A stretch of DNA of 64,000 nucleotides from Acidobacteriota bacterium (GTDB taxonomy: Bacteria; Acidobacteriota; Terriglobia; Bryobacterales; Bryobacteraceae): assembly GCA_025353165.1 (NCBI GenBank), contig JANXRE010000048.1, positions 1-64,000 of the forward strand, read 5' to 3'. This document shows, one piece after another, positions 8,901 to 17,227 of this stretch (its first letter is position 1; each line of letters opens with the position of its first letter). The notes below the pieces were generated by a model. That model worked only from the letters and a program-made list of their open reading frames with translations. It was not told the origin of the DNA and made no database searches. The position numbers and the translations under genes were made by a program.

Positions 8901-9404
8901 CGTCCCTTCGTCCTGGCCGGTCTGATTGCTGACGCCGGGCACCAGCGTGACCAGTTGCGTGAAGTTGCGGCCGTTGAGCACGAGCTGGTTGATCTGCTTG
9001 GCGGTGACGGTACCAGCGAGCTCGGAGGTGTCGGTTTCGACCTGGCTGATGTCGGCGCCGATGACGGTGACCGAGGTCTCGATGGAGCCGACGGTGAGGG
9101 TGGCGTCGGCGCGGGCCTTCTGGGCGATGCGCAGGACGATGCCGCGGGCTTCGAAGCGTTTGAAACCCTTCGAAGCGACGCTGAGGTCGTAGGCGCCCGC
9201 CGGAAGACCTGCCACCAGGTAGTCGCCCGTGGCGCCGGTCGCCGTCTTGCGGACGATTCCCTCGGAGGTGTTGCTAATGACCACGTCGGCGCCGGGCACG
9301 ACCGCGCCGGTGTTATCGAGGACCGTTCCGCTGATGGAGCCGGTATCCTGGGCGATCAGCAGTGACGGTACAAGCAGGAGTACAGCAGACAGACAGAGTC
9401 TCAT
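5964..9404 (-). CDS. Oar-like TonB-dependent outer-membrane receptor
   Basis: 1146 residues. A signal peptide (MRLCLSAVLLLVPSLLIAQ) precedes a carboxypeptidase-regulatory domain (about 22-105; SGTVLDNTGAVVPGADVVI). A plug domain follows (about 120-235; NQLVLNGRNFTQLVTLVPGV, INGGRTEYNNWEIDGG, GRNGSGTVETVTKSGT). The remainder is a long beta-barrel rich in aromatic and Asn residues, ending in Phe (LQLGAKFIF), the usual outer-membrane assembly signal. The family imports or displays large substrates; in acidobacteria these receptors are linked to polysaccharide or peptide uptake. GGGGAAAGG-like purines precede ATG 9404. It is monocistronic as far as can be seen, and its substrate cannot be told. 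Confidence 0.9.
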   Translation of the reverse strand: MRLCLSAVLLLVPSLLIAQDTGSISGTVLDNTGAVVPGADVVISNTSEGIVRKTATGATGDYLVAGLPAGAYDLSVASKGFKRFEARGIVLRIAQKARADATLTVGSIETSVTVIGADISQVETDTSELAGTVTAKQINQLVLNGRNFTQLVTLVPGVSNQTGQDEGTVGVYGNVAMSINGGRTEYNNWEIDGGDNMDNGSNGTLNVYPNVDAIAEVRVLTSNYGAQYGRNGSGTVETVTKSGTKDFHGDLFEFVRNDVFNARNFFADQRPSYKKNDYGFVVGGPVFIPRLYNTKKEKTFFFFSEEWRKDRVPGGVFHQQDPSAAERGGNFSDLCPGPDCPHDSNGNPFPNNQVPFIDPNAATILNAYIPAPNTVVGGNPYYDAASPSPTNWREELIRVDQNFTDTTRFFFRYIHDSWATITPTPLWAGGSFDTVKTNFVGPGVSLVAHLTNSVSPTLLNEFVFSYTTDHIFLNAVGNVARPSGMTSTGIFNNGFGGLIPGVSICCNNAYGGGFNEGAGYFPWVNSNPTYTYRDQIAKSVGKHNIFTGFTFAARQKNEQNSPTLQGTFNFSNTAPGSTGNAFADFLLGRIQSFSQDAAKVKFYNREKSLEPYFQDDWRITSRFTLNLGIRISLYGTYREKYLTPYNWDPAHYDPSKAPQIDVTGNITGGAGFLIPGTGDPFNGLVQCGKNGIPASCMKGHLFNPAPRVGFAWDPFGNGKTAIRGGYGFFFEITNGNEGNTESLEGQPPVILNATQYNIAGYTSVGGGGATSYPPLRPTSIPIKVRWPYMQQWHLDIQRELPSKIVTTVSYVGSKGTHLTLQRDLNQLYPTPTSQNPYQAGQVMTAADCNNGTVNGVAPTGQAGLNFSVACGANPDPNRPYLGFGTIYQLENQANSIYNSLQVAARRTAGRSQFSLAYTLSHSLDNSSDRYDGNFVNSYDLRRTRASSNFDQRHLFNASWTYDLPLFEHASRLMHGAIGGWEITGLMTFQTGTPFSVYNNQYGPGVGNGVGAGSYVDIIGDAHAAPPIINAAGVTGPLLFNPGAFAQPLGLTFGNAGRNILRNPSRTNFDMGLFKRFAITEQRAFEFRAEGFNVFNHTQWTGVNNGASCYGGSNNSAGDPSCLGSSFLHPNGAHNPRILQLGAKFIF

Positions 9405-9486
9405 GAACCTTTCCCCTTTTCGCGTTGTAACGCGGCAGCAACTCGTTCTCGAAAGATTATGCGCCAGTCCGCGGCCGGAAGCAATG

Positions 9487-10380
9487 CTATTGCTTGGCGG
9501 CCAACGCGCGGGCCTTGCGCAATTCGCGGCGGGACTGCTCGGCGAGGCCGGTTTTGGCCAGCGCGCGGGCCAGTTGGAAGTGCGCCTCCGACTTGCCGGG
9601 CAGCAGTTCCACGGCGCGGCGGAGCGCGCGCAGGGCCTCGGCGTCCTTACCCTGGCCTTGCAGCGCGATGCCGAGCGCGAGGTACGGTTCGCCGTAGGAA
9701 GGCGTGCAGAGGATCGCCTTGCGGTAGGAGTCCGCGGCGGCTTGGGAGCGGTCCGCCCAGCGGTCGGTCTCGCCCAGGTAGTAGAGGGCGGGAGCGTAGC
9801 ACGGGTTCAATGCGAGTTCGTCGCGCAACCATTTCCGCGCTTCGACGTCGTCGTGCTGTTTCAGGTAGAGCAGCGCGATGGAGAATTTGACGTCGGGCAG
9901 AGCCGGATCGGTCTGGGCGGCCTTTTTGAACTCGGCGAGGGCTTGCTGGTCGTTCCCTTGGGCTTGGTGGGCGGTAGCGAGTAGTTTGTGGACGAGGGCG
10001 GAATTCGGGTATTGCCGCAACAGATCGGAGAAGGCCTGTTCCGCCGCGGGGCCCTTCCCGGATTTGCGGTAGGTCTCTTCGAGGAAGAACAGAATTCGTT
10101 CGGCGTATTCGGGATTGGAGCGGAGGGGCTCGAGTTCGTCCGCGGCTTGGGGGAACTGGTTCAGCTCGTAATGAGAAACGCCGATTAAGAAGCGGGCTTG
10201 GATCGCGAGGGCGGGGTTTGCGAGGGAGGATTCGAGGAGGGGGAGCGCGTCGGCGTAGCGCCCGGATTTCACGTAGGCCAGCCCGAGGTTGAAAGCGGTT
10301 TTGACGTCGGGCTGGGCGCTGAGGCAACTAGCGCATGCCAGCAGCAGAGCCAGGCGTCGCCAGGAGTGGCGACGCGGCAC
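9487..10380 (-). CDS. Secreted tetratricopeptide-repeat protein
   Basis: 297 residues from GTG 10380. The N-terminus MPRRHSWRR plus LALLLACASCLSAQ is a good signal peptide (basic n-region, hydrophobic core, cleavage after SAQ; the Cys residues could also make a lipobox). The rest is about seven TPR units (e.g. AFNLGLAYVKSGRYADALPL, EAHFQLARALAKTGLAEQS). A longer in-frame ORF reaches 10527, but it would run through the antisense of the small membrane gene and the repeat. Codons for MPRRHSWRR lie inside the dispersed palindromic repeat, so the repeat appears to supply start codon and n-region. TPRs mediate protein binding; no partner is evident. Confidence 0.75.
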   Translation of the reverse strand: MPRRHSWRRLALLLACASCLSAQPDVKTAFNLGLAYVKSGRYADALPLLESSLANPALAIQARFLIGVSHYELNQFPQAADELEPLRSNPEYAERILFFLEETYRKSGKGPAAEQAFSDLLRQYPNSALVHKLLATAHQAQGNDQQALAEFKKAAQTDPALPDVKFSIALLYLKQHDDVEARKWLRDELALNPCYAPALYYLGETDRWADRSQAAADSYRKAILCTPSYGEPYLALGIALQGQGKDAEALRALRRAVELLPGKSEAHFQLARALAKTGLAEQSRRELRKARALAAKQ

Positions 10381-10400
10381 GCACGAGTGCGTGCGCCACG
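10354..10400. repeat. Dispersed palindromic repeat, complete copy
   Basis: Stem A is GCGTCGCCA (10354-10362), loop GGAG, TGGCGACGC (10367-10375), a perfect 9-bp hairpin. Stem B is GCACGCAC (10377-10384), loop GA, GTGCGTGC (10387-10394), followed by GCCACG. It overlaps the 5' end of the TPR gene on the minus strand. Confidence 0.9.
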
Positions 10401-10405
10401 TACCT

Positions 10406-10633
10406 TTAGCGATTCTCCTCAAGGTGCTTGAGGCGGGCGTCCAGGACTTCTTCGACGCGGTGGAGTTCGGCGCGCCAAAGGTCGCGCATGTCGTCGAAGC
10501 GTTGGTTGAGGGCGGCCAGACTGGCACGGACTTCTCCGCGCACAGACTGGATAAGCGCCATAAGCACAGCGATGAGGATGGCGTTGAAAAGCATCGGTGC
10601 TCCGATGGCGAGGTACAACTGTTGGCCGATCAT
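10406..10633 (-). CDS. Small single-pass membrane protein with coiled-coil tail
   Basis: 75 residues. One hydrophobic segment (about 5-29: [20 protein letters not shown]) is followed by a charged heptad-like helix (about 33-75; [22 protein letters not shown]). Its ATG overlaps the stop of the MoaD-like gene (ATGA), so it is the third member of a translationally coupled operon. No function is known to me. It could tether the soluble upstream products to the membrane (inference). Confidence 0.65.
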   Translation of the reverse strand: MIGQQLYLAIGAPMLFNAILIAVLMALIQSVRGEVRASLAALNQRFDDMRDLWRAELHRVEEVLDARLKHLEENR

Positions 10634-10953
10634 GCGCTTGCTTCCAGCAAGGATAGTTTACCTCCCGCAATGGCTCCCAGCACGATCAGCGGCTCGGCGG
10701 CCTTCACTACCGCCTCCGGCAGCGGGGCGTCCGTCGAGTCGTGAGACAGATCCTCCTCGCAGGCGAAGAACCTCACGAATGGCCGGCGCTCCTTCGTGAC
10801 GTGATCGCGGATGGTGCCGCGCAGCATCGGATAAAGGGCTTCCAGCGCGTCGAGAACGGAGCGCACCGTGGCCGGACCTTCGACCTCGAGCTTCACCTCG
10901 CCGCCGATGCGCGCCAGCGTCCGCAAATGCGCCGGGAGCACTACGCGGATCAT
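10630..10953 (-). CDS. MoaD/ThiS-like beta-grasp protein
   Basis: 107 residues. The N-terminal pattern ([26 protein letters not shown], given as [15 protein letters not shown] and [10 protein letters not shown]; then [20 protein letters not shown]) is that of MoaD/ThiS ubiquitin-like sulfur carriers. However the chain does not end in Gly-Gly: GAIAGG is followed by KLSLLEASA. That would block thiocarboxylate formation unless the tail is processed. It is coupled by ATGA overlaps to a BNR-propeller gene upstream and a small membrane protein downstream. Pairing of a BNR protein with a MoaD-like protein is, as far as I recall, found in other phyla too, and its role is unknown. Confidence 0.75.
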   Translation of the reverse strand: MIRVVLPAHLRTLARIGGEVKLEVEGPATVRSVLDALEALYPMLRGTIRDHVTKERRPFVRFFACEEDLSHDSTDAPLPEAVVKAAEPLIVLGAIAGGKLSLLEASA

Positions 10954-12065
10954 GCCAGCGTCTGGACCTCAACCGAAAGCACGCCCGGAAGATCGCGGAC
11001 GATGGGCTTCCAACTGTCGCCCGCGTCCGAAGATGCGTACACCTGTCCGCCGGTGGTGCCGAAATACACGCCGCACGAATCGAGCGAGTCGACAGCCATG
11101 GCGTCGCGGAGCACGTTGACGTAGCAGTCGCTTTGCGGCAGGCCTTTGGAGAGCGCCTCCCATTCGTTGCCGCCGGTGCGGCTGCGGTAGACGCGCAGCG
11201 TCCCCTCGGGCGGGTAGTGCAGCGAGTCGCTGGTGATCGGAACGACGTAGATGGTTTCCGGCTCGTGCGCGTGGACGTCGATCACGAAGCCAAAGTCGGT
11301 GGGGAGGTTGCCGCTGATCTCATGCCAGGAATCGCCGGCGTCGTCGCTGCGCATGACGTCCCAGTGCTTTTGCATGAACAGGACCTGGGGATGAGAGCTG
11401 TGCATGGCGATGCGGTGAACGCAGTGGCCGACTTCGGCGGTCGGGTCGGGGATGTACAGCGAATTGAGTCCCTGGTTGATAGGCTTCCACGTTTGGCCGC
11501 CGTCATCTGTGCGAAACGCGCCTGCGGCTGAGATGGCGATGAAGATCCGTTGGGGGTCGCCTGGATCGAGAAGAATCGTGTGCAGGCACATGCCGCCCGC
11601 GCCGGGCTGCCAGTGCGGGCCGCTGCCGTGGCCGCGCAATCCGGCGAGTTCCTGCCACGTCGCGCCGGCGTCGGTGGAGCGGAACAAAGCGGCGTCTTCC
11701 ACTCCGGCGTAGACCGTGTCCGGATCCGTGAGCGACGGTTCGAGATGCCAGACCCGTTTGAACTCCCAGGGGCGCGGCTTGCCGTCGTACCACTGGTGAG
11801 TGCCGGGAACGCCGTCGTACACGAACTGGTTGCCGGCCGGCGCCCACGTCTTGCCTCCGTCGTCGGAACGCTGGATCATTTGCCCGAACCAGCCGCTGCA
11901 CTGGGAGGCGTACAGGCGATTCGGATCGGCGGGCGATCCCTTGAGGTGATAGAGTTCCCAGCCCGCGAAGTGCGGGCCGCTGATGTCCCAGTGTTCGCGC
12001 TTTCCGTCCGATTCGAGGATGAATGCGCCCTTGCGAGTGCCGACTAGCACGCGTACTTTTGCCAT
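10950..12065 (-). CDS. BNR/sortilin-like beta-propeller protein (exo-sialidase-like fold)
   Basis: 371 residues from ATG 12065 ([19 protein letters not shown]). An alternative ATG lies two codons upstream. Several Asp-box-like motifs ([61 protein letters not shown]) indicate a six- to seven-bladed propeller. There is no signal peptide, so it should be cytoplasmic. The catalytic Arg triad and Tyr of true sialidases are not obvious, so enzymatic sialidase activity is not claimed. It is first in a three-gene coupled operon with the MoaD-like protein and the coiled-coil membrane protein. Confidence 0.8.
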   Translation of the reverse strand: MAKVRVLVGTRKGAFILESDGKREHWDISGPHFAGWELYHLKGSPADPNRLYASQCSGWFGQMIQRSDDGGKTWAPAGNQFVYDGVPGTHQWYDGKPRPWEFKRVWHLEPSLTDPDTVYAGVEDAALFRSTDAGATWQELAGLRGHGSGPHWQPGAGGMCLHTILLDPGDPQRIFIAISAAGAFRTDDGGQTWKPINQGLNSLYIPDPTAEVGHCVHRIAMHSSHPQVLFMQKHWDVMRSDDAGDSWHEISGNLPTDFGFVIDVHAHEPETIYVVPITSDSLHYPPEGTLRVYRSRTGGNEWEALSKGLPQSDCYVNVLRDAMAVDSLDSCGVYFGTTGGQVYASSDAGDSWKPIVRDLPGVLSVEVQTLA

Positions 12066-12091
12066 GCACATCAGGATAGCGCGGCGGGCGG

Positions 12092-13690
12092 TTACTGGAA
12101 GTTGACCGTGCGAAGAAAATGAGTGATATCCGTGAACAGCCCCTTGTCCAACCCGGTAGCGCTGAAACTGGTGGGAGCGTCGTACTGCCCGATCCACATG
12201 TAGCCGAGGGCGGAGCCGTTTGCCGTCGCGCCGCTGGGTGGAAGCACGGACAACACCCAGGCCGGGATGGTGAACTGGCCCGGGGCGACGGGCGCCGTGC
12301 ACTGCAAATACGCGTAGAGCTTGTATCCGTTCGTGAAAGATACACCGTTGATGCTCACCAGCCCGTCCTGCTTGACGAACTGGGCGCTGTCCCACTTCAC
12401 GGTGAAATCGCTCTTCAGCGAAACGGGCTGGCCTTCCGTGGGGCTCGTGAATTGTTCATTTCCAGGGATCGCGAAGGATTCAGTCGCCGAAAACGACCCG
12501 ACCGGGGATCCTCCTGTGGCCGATATCATATACGGCCTCCCGGCCCACAGGTACCTTCCGCCGTTGGGGTTGAGAATCCCGCCATATGCGCCGCGGTACC
12601 CTGGAATCTGGATCGTCGAGTCGAGCGTGAGCGCGCCCGCGCCGAGCTGGGCGGGGCTCATGTCATTGGGCGTTCCGTTCATGGCGCAGCCGTTCGAGCA
12701 GTCGATGGCCACGCAGTAGCCGGACGACACCCCGTACTGAGCCAGGCCCGCGTTGGCGGGGATAAACTCGCTGAAAGTCGCGTATACCCAGTCGCCGATC
12801 CGCGATCCCGATTCCAGCCGGATATACATATACCCGAAATCGACCTTTTGCCCGGACGCGAGTTTGTCGATCAGGTCCTGGCCCATCACCGAATCGGGCA
12901 GGTTTGCCCGGTTTTGGAAACGGCGATAAACGTGATGTTGCTCATGCCGCCGCCGGCCTGAACGCCGACGGGAACCGAGCATCCGTCCACTCCCGCCGGC
13001 ACTTTAAACTGAATCTGATCGAGGCCCGGCGATCCGGATCTCCCGTTGTAAATCGTGTCGACGGCAGCCGCGCCCACATACACCTGGATGTTGCCGATAT
13101 TGCCGACCGGCGAGAGGCCGGCGTCACTCCCCTGGATTGCGCCGAGCCCGGTTCCCCACAGGACAACCGTGTCTCCGGGATGGAACGTGTGGATGGATGA
13201 CGGTGTTCACTCCATAGGACAGGTCCGTCGCGATCCCCTGGCCGGAATCCGATGCGCCGTAGGTGTAAGTGCCGAACGCGCTCCCCACGACTTGGATCGG
13301 CACCGATGCGCTGGTCTGGTTCTTGTACGTGACGGTAATGGTCCCGGCGCCGGTAGGAATGGCGGAGGGAAGAATGGCGGCCACCTGCGAGGCGAGGGTA
13401 TAGACAAGGTAGGCGGGCAAGGTCGTGCCGCCCACCGTCACGCTGATCGAGGTGTCGGACAACGTGGTCAGGAGCGGCAGACTGGGGGCCTGCACAAGCG
13501 GGGACGGTCCCAGGCCGGTTCTGAAGAGGACGAATATAGGGCCTTGAGCGATGCCGGAGGCGAGCAATCCCGGACTGGGGTAGCTGGCCGAGTTCAGGAC
13601 GCCGTTGCCGGGGCGAATCACCGGCTGAGCGGTGGCGCTTATGAGGGTGATGAGGCAACCGTAGAAAGCACACATTAAGCGTGATTTCAT
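12092..13690 (-). pseudogene. Frameshifted TIGR03437-type secreted protein
   Basis: A signal peptide (MKSRLMCAFYGCLITLISATAQ) and the family hallmark NSASYPSPGLLASGIAQGP start at 13690. The frame breaks at a tandem GGAT-GGAT (13191-13198). Removing one 4-bp unit restores HTFHPGDTVVLWGTGLGAIQ, the family's second conserved stretch. The frame breaks again near 12896-12898, where one base missing from a C run (minus strand) would join GQTCP to DSVMGQDLIDKL. The remainder (to 12092) is a well-preserved C-terminal domain ending [10 protein letters not shown]. The family is abundant in Solibacter-like genomes and of unknown function. Two independent indels make inactivation likely unless they are sequence errors. 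Confidence 0.8.
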
Positions 13691-13764
13691 GTTGATCCGG
13701 TATTATCAGAGGTCAACGACCATTTTTGGGTGCGTCACACCCGCGCGGTATTAAGATTAGGGGC

Positions 13765-15042
13765 ATGCGTAGCACTCTAGCTGTCTTCCTGACGATGGTG
13801 GGGCTGGCTTTCGGCCAGACGCCGCGGATCGGCAATCATGCCCCGCAGTACGACTCGAGAGGGACTCTTCTGCCGTGGACATCGTGGACCGACGCGCTGG
13901 ACCGCGAAATGGGTTGGTACCAGAAATGTCCGGTCGAGCATGGATACCCGAGATTCGTCTACCTGACGTTCATGGACGGCGATTACAAACCGGTGGCCCG
14001 GCGGCCGGACAACATCCCAGCCATGCAGAACGGCATGGGGATCATCTCGTACCTGAAGTATTACGAATGGAAGAACAAGAGCGTGCCGGAGGTCCTCCAG
14101 CTGGCCCGCTCGATGGGCGACTACCTGGTGAAAGAGAGTCTGACTCCAAACACGGGGAAGTACCCGCGATTCACGCGTTCGACGGGATGGAGCAACCAGT
14201 TCCCGCTGAAGCCGGACTCCGGCTCGCAGGCCGACCAGCCCTTCGAGATCGAACCCGACAAGGGCGGCATCGCCGGGTACGCACTGGTGCTGTTGTATGA
14301 AGCCACGGGCGAGAAATCCTACCTGGACCAGGCGCTTCAGAACGCGCATGACCTGGTTGGCAATATGCAGGACGGGAACGGCGAGCGCTCGCCGTGGCCG
14401 GCCCGGGTGGATTACCGGACGGGCGCCGGCCGCCTTCCCGTGAGCTCGAACATGGTCTACATCCTTCGGCTATTCGACCGGCTGGTGCAGCACGGCCACA
14501 CCGAGTTCCAGGACCCCAGCGCGCGGCTTTGGCGCTGGATCAAGGACTACCAAATCCCGGATCTTGCGAAAGGCGGGAACCTGTGGGTGCAGTTCTTCGA
14601 GGATCACCAGGAGCCGGACAACCGCATCGCGTGGTCGCCCCTGAATCTGGCACGGTATCTGTTGGAGCAAAAGGGCGCGCTCGACGCCGACTGGAAGAAG
14701 GACTCGCGCGCGCTGATTGAGTTCGTGAACGAGCGCTTCATCAGCATCCGGGGCGGGATTGCGGTGTGCGGCGAGCAGACCTACGACAAGCAGCCGTGGG
14801 GCGGAGTGCTTTCGACCTACGGGGCCGTTCTGGCCAAGTATTCCGCGGAGACCGGATCAGCGGAATACAAGGGGCTCTCGTATCAGGCCCTGAATTTTGC
14901 GATGTACGCCATCAATGACGATGGCTGCCCGCGGGATAACTCGCTCGAAGCGGGCCGGGGAGGCTGGCAGGAGGATGCGCACACGGACAAGATCCATAAC
15001 TTCATGGACGCCATCGCGGCCTTCCCGGAATGGGCAAAATAG
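13765..15042 (+). CDS. Secreted six-hairpin-glycosidase-like protein
   Basis: 425 residues from ATG 13765, preceded by AGGGG at good distance. The signal peptide is MRSTLAVFLTMVGLAFGQ. The body has alternating helical hairpins with Trp/Tyr-rich loops (WTSWTDALDREMGWYQKCP, GGIAGYALVLLYEATGEKSY, NGERSPWPARVDYRTGAG, YDKQPWGGVLSTYGAVLAKY). This pattern is common in (alpha/alpha)6 barrels such as glycoside hydrolases, lyases and epimerases. I cannot name a family or catalytic residues with certainty; a periplasmic or secreted carbohydrate-active role is inferred. It stands alone, followed by the tRNA gene on the other strand. Confidence 0.6.
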   Translation: MRSTLAVFLTMVGLAFGQTPRIGNHAPQYDSRGTLLPWTSWTDALDREMGWYQKCPVEHGYPRFVYLTFMDGDYKPVARRPDNIPAMQNGMGIISYLKYYEWKNKSVPEVLQLARSMGDYLVKESLTPNTGKYPRFTRSTGWSNQFPLKPDSGSQADQPFEIEPDKGGIAGYALVLLYEATGEKSYLDQALQNAHDLVGNMQDGNGERSPWPARVDYRTGAGRLPVSSNMVYILRLFDRLVQHGHTEFQDPSARLWRWIKDYQIPDLAKGGNLWVQFFEDHQEPDNRIAWSPLNLARYLLEQKGALDADWKKDSRALIEFVNERFISIRGGIAVCGEQTYDKQPWGGVLSTYGAVLAKYSAETGSAEYKGLSYQALNFAMYAINDDGCPRDNSLEAGRGGWQEDAHTDKIHNFMDAIAAFPEWAK

Positions 15043-15072
15043 GGGGGAACCTTAACCGGCCATGTTGAGAAC

Positions 15073-15165
<93 letters not shown>

Positions 15166-15192
15166 GGCCGATGAGGGATCTTTTTCATGCTA

Positions 15193-15864
15193 TCACAGGC
15201 GTTTTTCGAAGATCGCAATGTACTGGCTGCCGGGATTGTGGTCTTTTCGCGACAGCAGACGAAAGCCCGCCGACTCCACTTCCTTCACCACGTCGCCGGC
15301 ATCCAGGCGGATGTGCTGCAGGGCGCGGTCGGGATCGCCCTCCATCGCGCCACGTCTTTTGTAGTACTCGACAATGCCGAGCCGTCCTCCCTCGCGCAGC
15401 GCGCGGCGCAGGGAGGCGAGCATCCGGCCGGGGTAATCGAAGTGGTGATACGCGTCCAGGATCAGGATGAAGTCGGCCGATGATTCCGCGAGATTCGGAT
15501 CCGTCGCCGAGCCGAGCGCGAATTGAACGTTCGCGAGTTTCTCCTGCGTAGCCTTGTCGCGAGCTCGGTCGAGAAAATCGGACTGGATATCCTCCGCGAC
15601 GACTTTTCCCGTTGCGCCAACCGCGCCGCTTAGGAACGGGAGCATATAGCCTGGGCCGGTGCCCAGGTCGACGACCGTCGAACCAGGGCGGATCCCGAGC
15701 GCCTCGACGAGTTCCCGCGGCCGCTGGCGCGCGTCCCGGTCGCGCCGGTCCAACGACGCGGCGATGCCCGCGCGTCCTTCTTTCGTTTGATATGCGCGAT
15801 TCGCATCTTGCGCCGCTTGCGCCCAGATCAGGCCGGCGAATGCCAGTAATACGGACCAACTCAT
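15193..15864 (-). CDS. Exported class I SAM-dependent methyltransferase
   Basis: 223 residues. SAM motif I is clear (TVVDLGTGPGYMLPFL), followed by an acidic motif II region (VVAEDIQSDFLDRA) and a post-motif (ADFILILDAYHHFDYPGRML). These place it with the UbiE/Methyltransf_11 superfamily. The N-terminus MSWSVLLAFAGLIWAQAAQ looks like a signal peptide, which is unusual for a SAM enzyme but common among related acidobacterial proteins. Its start overlaps the stop of homoserine dehydrogenase (ATGA), so the two are probably co-translated. The substrate is unknown. Confidence 0.75.
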   Translation of the reverse strand: MSWSVLLAFAGLIWAQAAQDANRAYQTKEGRAGIAASLDRRDRDARQRPRELVEALGIRPGSTVVDLGTGPGYMLPFLSGAVGATGKVVAEDIQSDFLDRARDKATQEKLANVQFALGSATDPNLAESSADFILILDAYHHFDYPGRMLASLRRALREGGRLGIVEYYKRRGAMEGDPDRALQHIRLDAGDVVKEVESAGFRLLSRKDHNPGSQYIAIFEKRL

Positions 15865-17165
15865 AACGGTTTCTCCATAGGCATGGCCACTGGCGGCTCC
15901 AGCAGGAAATGCAGTTTCGATATCTCCGCGATTGCGTCGCGAATCGACTGCTCAGATGTGGGCTCCACTGTGATCACAAAGGGTAGATCCCGCCAGTTCT
16001 GTTGCGGCAATTGCAACACCGCGTCCAGGCTGATCTTCTGATCCGAAAGCACGCCCGCCAGCTTCGCGATGATACCCGGGCCGTCCTCCACACGGAAGCG
16101 CAGATAGTATGCGGAGTGGCTGCGTTCGACGGGGATCGGCTTGTGATCGCCGAGACGCTGGTGGGCGAAGGGCGATACCCGCTCCGGGCTGCCGCACCGG
16201 ATCTCCCGCGCGACGCGCATCAGGTCGCTGACTATGGCCACGCCGGTAGGATGCGGGCCGGCGCCCCGGCCGTAATAAAACGTGTCGCCGCCGAAATGTC
16301 CGCTCACCCATACGGCGTTGTAGGAGCCTCGCACGCCCGCGAGGATGGTGTCCTGAGGGATCAGCGAAGGGCGGACCGAGAGCAGCAGCCCGTCCGAGGT
16401 CTCGCGCGCCGCGCCGATGAGGCGGATGGTGTGGCCGAGTTGGTGGGCGTAGCGGAAATCCACCGCGGTCACGCGCCGGATGCCTTCGGTGTAGATGTCT
16501 GACGGCGTGATCCGGTGGCCGAAGGCGAGGGCTGCGAGAAGCGCGAGTTTCGAACTGGCGTCGAAGCCATCGACATCCATGCCGGGGTCGGCCTCGGCGT
16601 AACCGAGCCGCTGCGCTTCGGCGAGGACCTCGTCGAACGACGCTCCGCGCTTTTCGATCTCAGTCAAGATGTAGTTGCAGGTCCCGTTGAGAATACCGTA
16701 CAGCGCTCGAACACGATCGCCCGAAATGCCTTCGCGCAACACAGCGTGAATGGGGATTCCGCCGGCAACGCTCGCCTCCATGGCGAGATTGATGCGCGCC
16801 TTGATCGCACGGTCCCAGATTTCGGCCCCGCACTGCGCCATTAATTCCTTGTTGGCCGTGACCACCGATTTCCGGTGGGCGATTGCGCCGTCGATGATCT
16901 CGCGCGCGACGCCGGTGCCGCCGACCAGTTCCGCGACGACGTCCACCTCGGGGTGCGAAACGACCTCGCGCCAGTCGGAGGTCTTGAGAACGTCGGTGGA
17001 GAGTTGCGGCAATTCCTTTGAGTGAACCGAGCGACTGCACACGGCGCGCACCGAAAGCCGGAACCCTAGCTTGCCGGCGATCTGCTCGGCGTTCTCCGTC
17101 AAAATAGAGAGCGTTCCGGACCCAACGTTCCCCAGTCCTATGATTCCGACGCGTACACTTCGCAC
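15861..17165 (-). CDS. hom: Homoserine dehydrogenase
   Basis: 434 residues, the normal length of a monofunctional enzyme with ACT domain. It makes homoserine from aspartate semialdehyde using NAD(P)H, for threonine and methionine synthesis. The Rossmann motif VGIIGLGNVGSGT is at the N-terminus. The catalytic domain carries LYGILNGTCNYILTEI and a GYAEADPGMDVDGFDA segment, both family signatures. The C-terminal ACT domain (about 345-425; YYLRFRVEDGPGIIAKLAGV) would bind the feedback inhibitor threonine. It is divergent from the 17228 gene and co-translated with the exported methyltransferase. Confidence 0.95.
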   Translation of the reverse strand: MRSVRVGIIGLGNVGSGTLSILTENAEQIAGKLGFRLSVRAVCSRSVHSKELPQLSTDVLKTSDWREVVSHPEVDVVAELVGGTGVAREIIDGAIAHRKSVVTANKELMAQCGAEIWDRAIKARINLAMEASVAGGIPIHAVLREGISGDRVRALYGILNGTCNYILTEIEKRGASFDEVLAEAQRLGYAEADPGMDVDGFDASSKLALLAALAFGHRITPSDIYTEGIRRVTAVDFRYAHQLGHTIRLIGAARETSDGLLLSVRPSLIPQDTILAGVRGSYNAVWVSGHFGGDTFYYGRGAGPHPTGVAIVSDLMRVAREIRCGSPERVSPFAHQRLGDHKPIPVERSHSAYYLRFRVEDGPGIIAKLAGVLSDQKISLDAVLQLPQQNWRDLPFVITVEPTSEQSIRDAIAEISKLHFLLEPPVAMPMEKPL

Positions 17166-17227
17166 AAGGCCATCGTAACAATCTCCGCCGGGTTCGCCGC
17201 GGTTATGATGAGGGGAACGGGCGCTCT

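Noticed and set aside
7776-9365. 529-codon plus-strand frame opposite the TonB receptor
   Set aside because: Val/Gly/Ala-rich shadow frame with no recognisable motif; the receptor on the other strand has clear domains.
10950-12065. Calling the BNR protein a sialidase
   Set aside because: Asp-boxes define only the propeller fold; the Arg triad and Tyr nucleophile were not found and there is no signal peptide.
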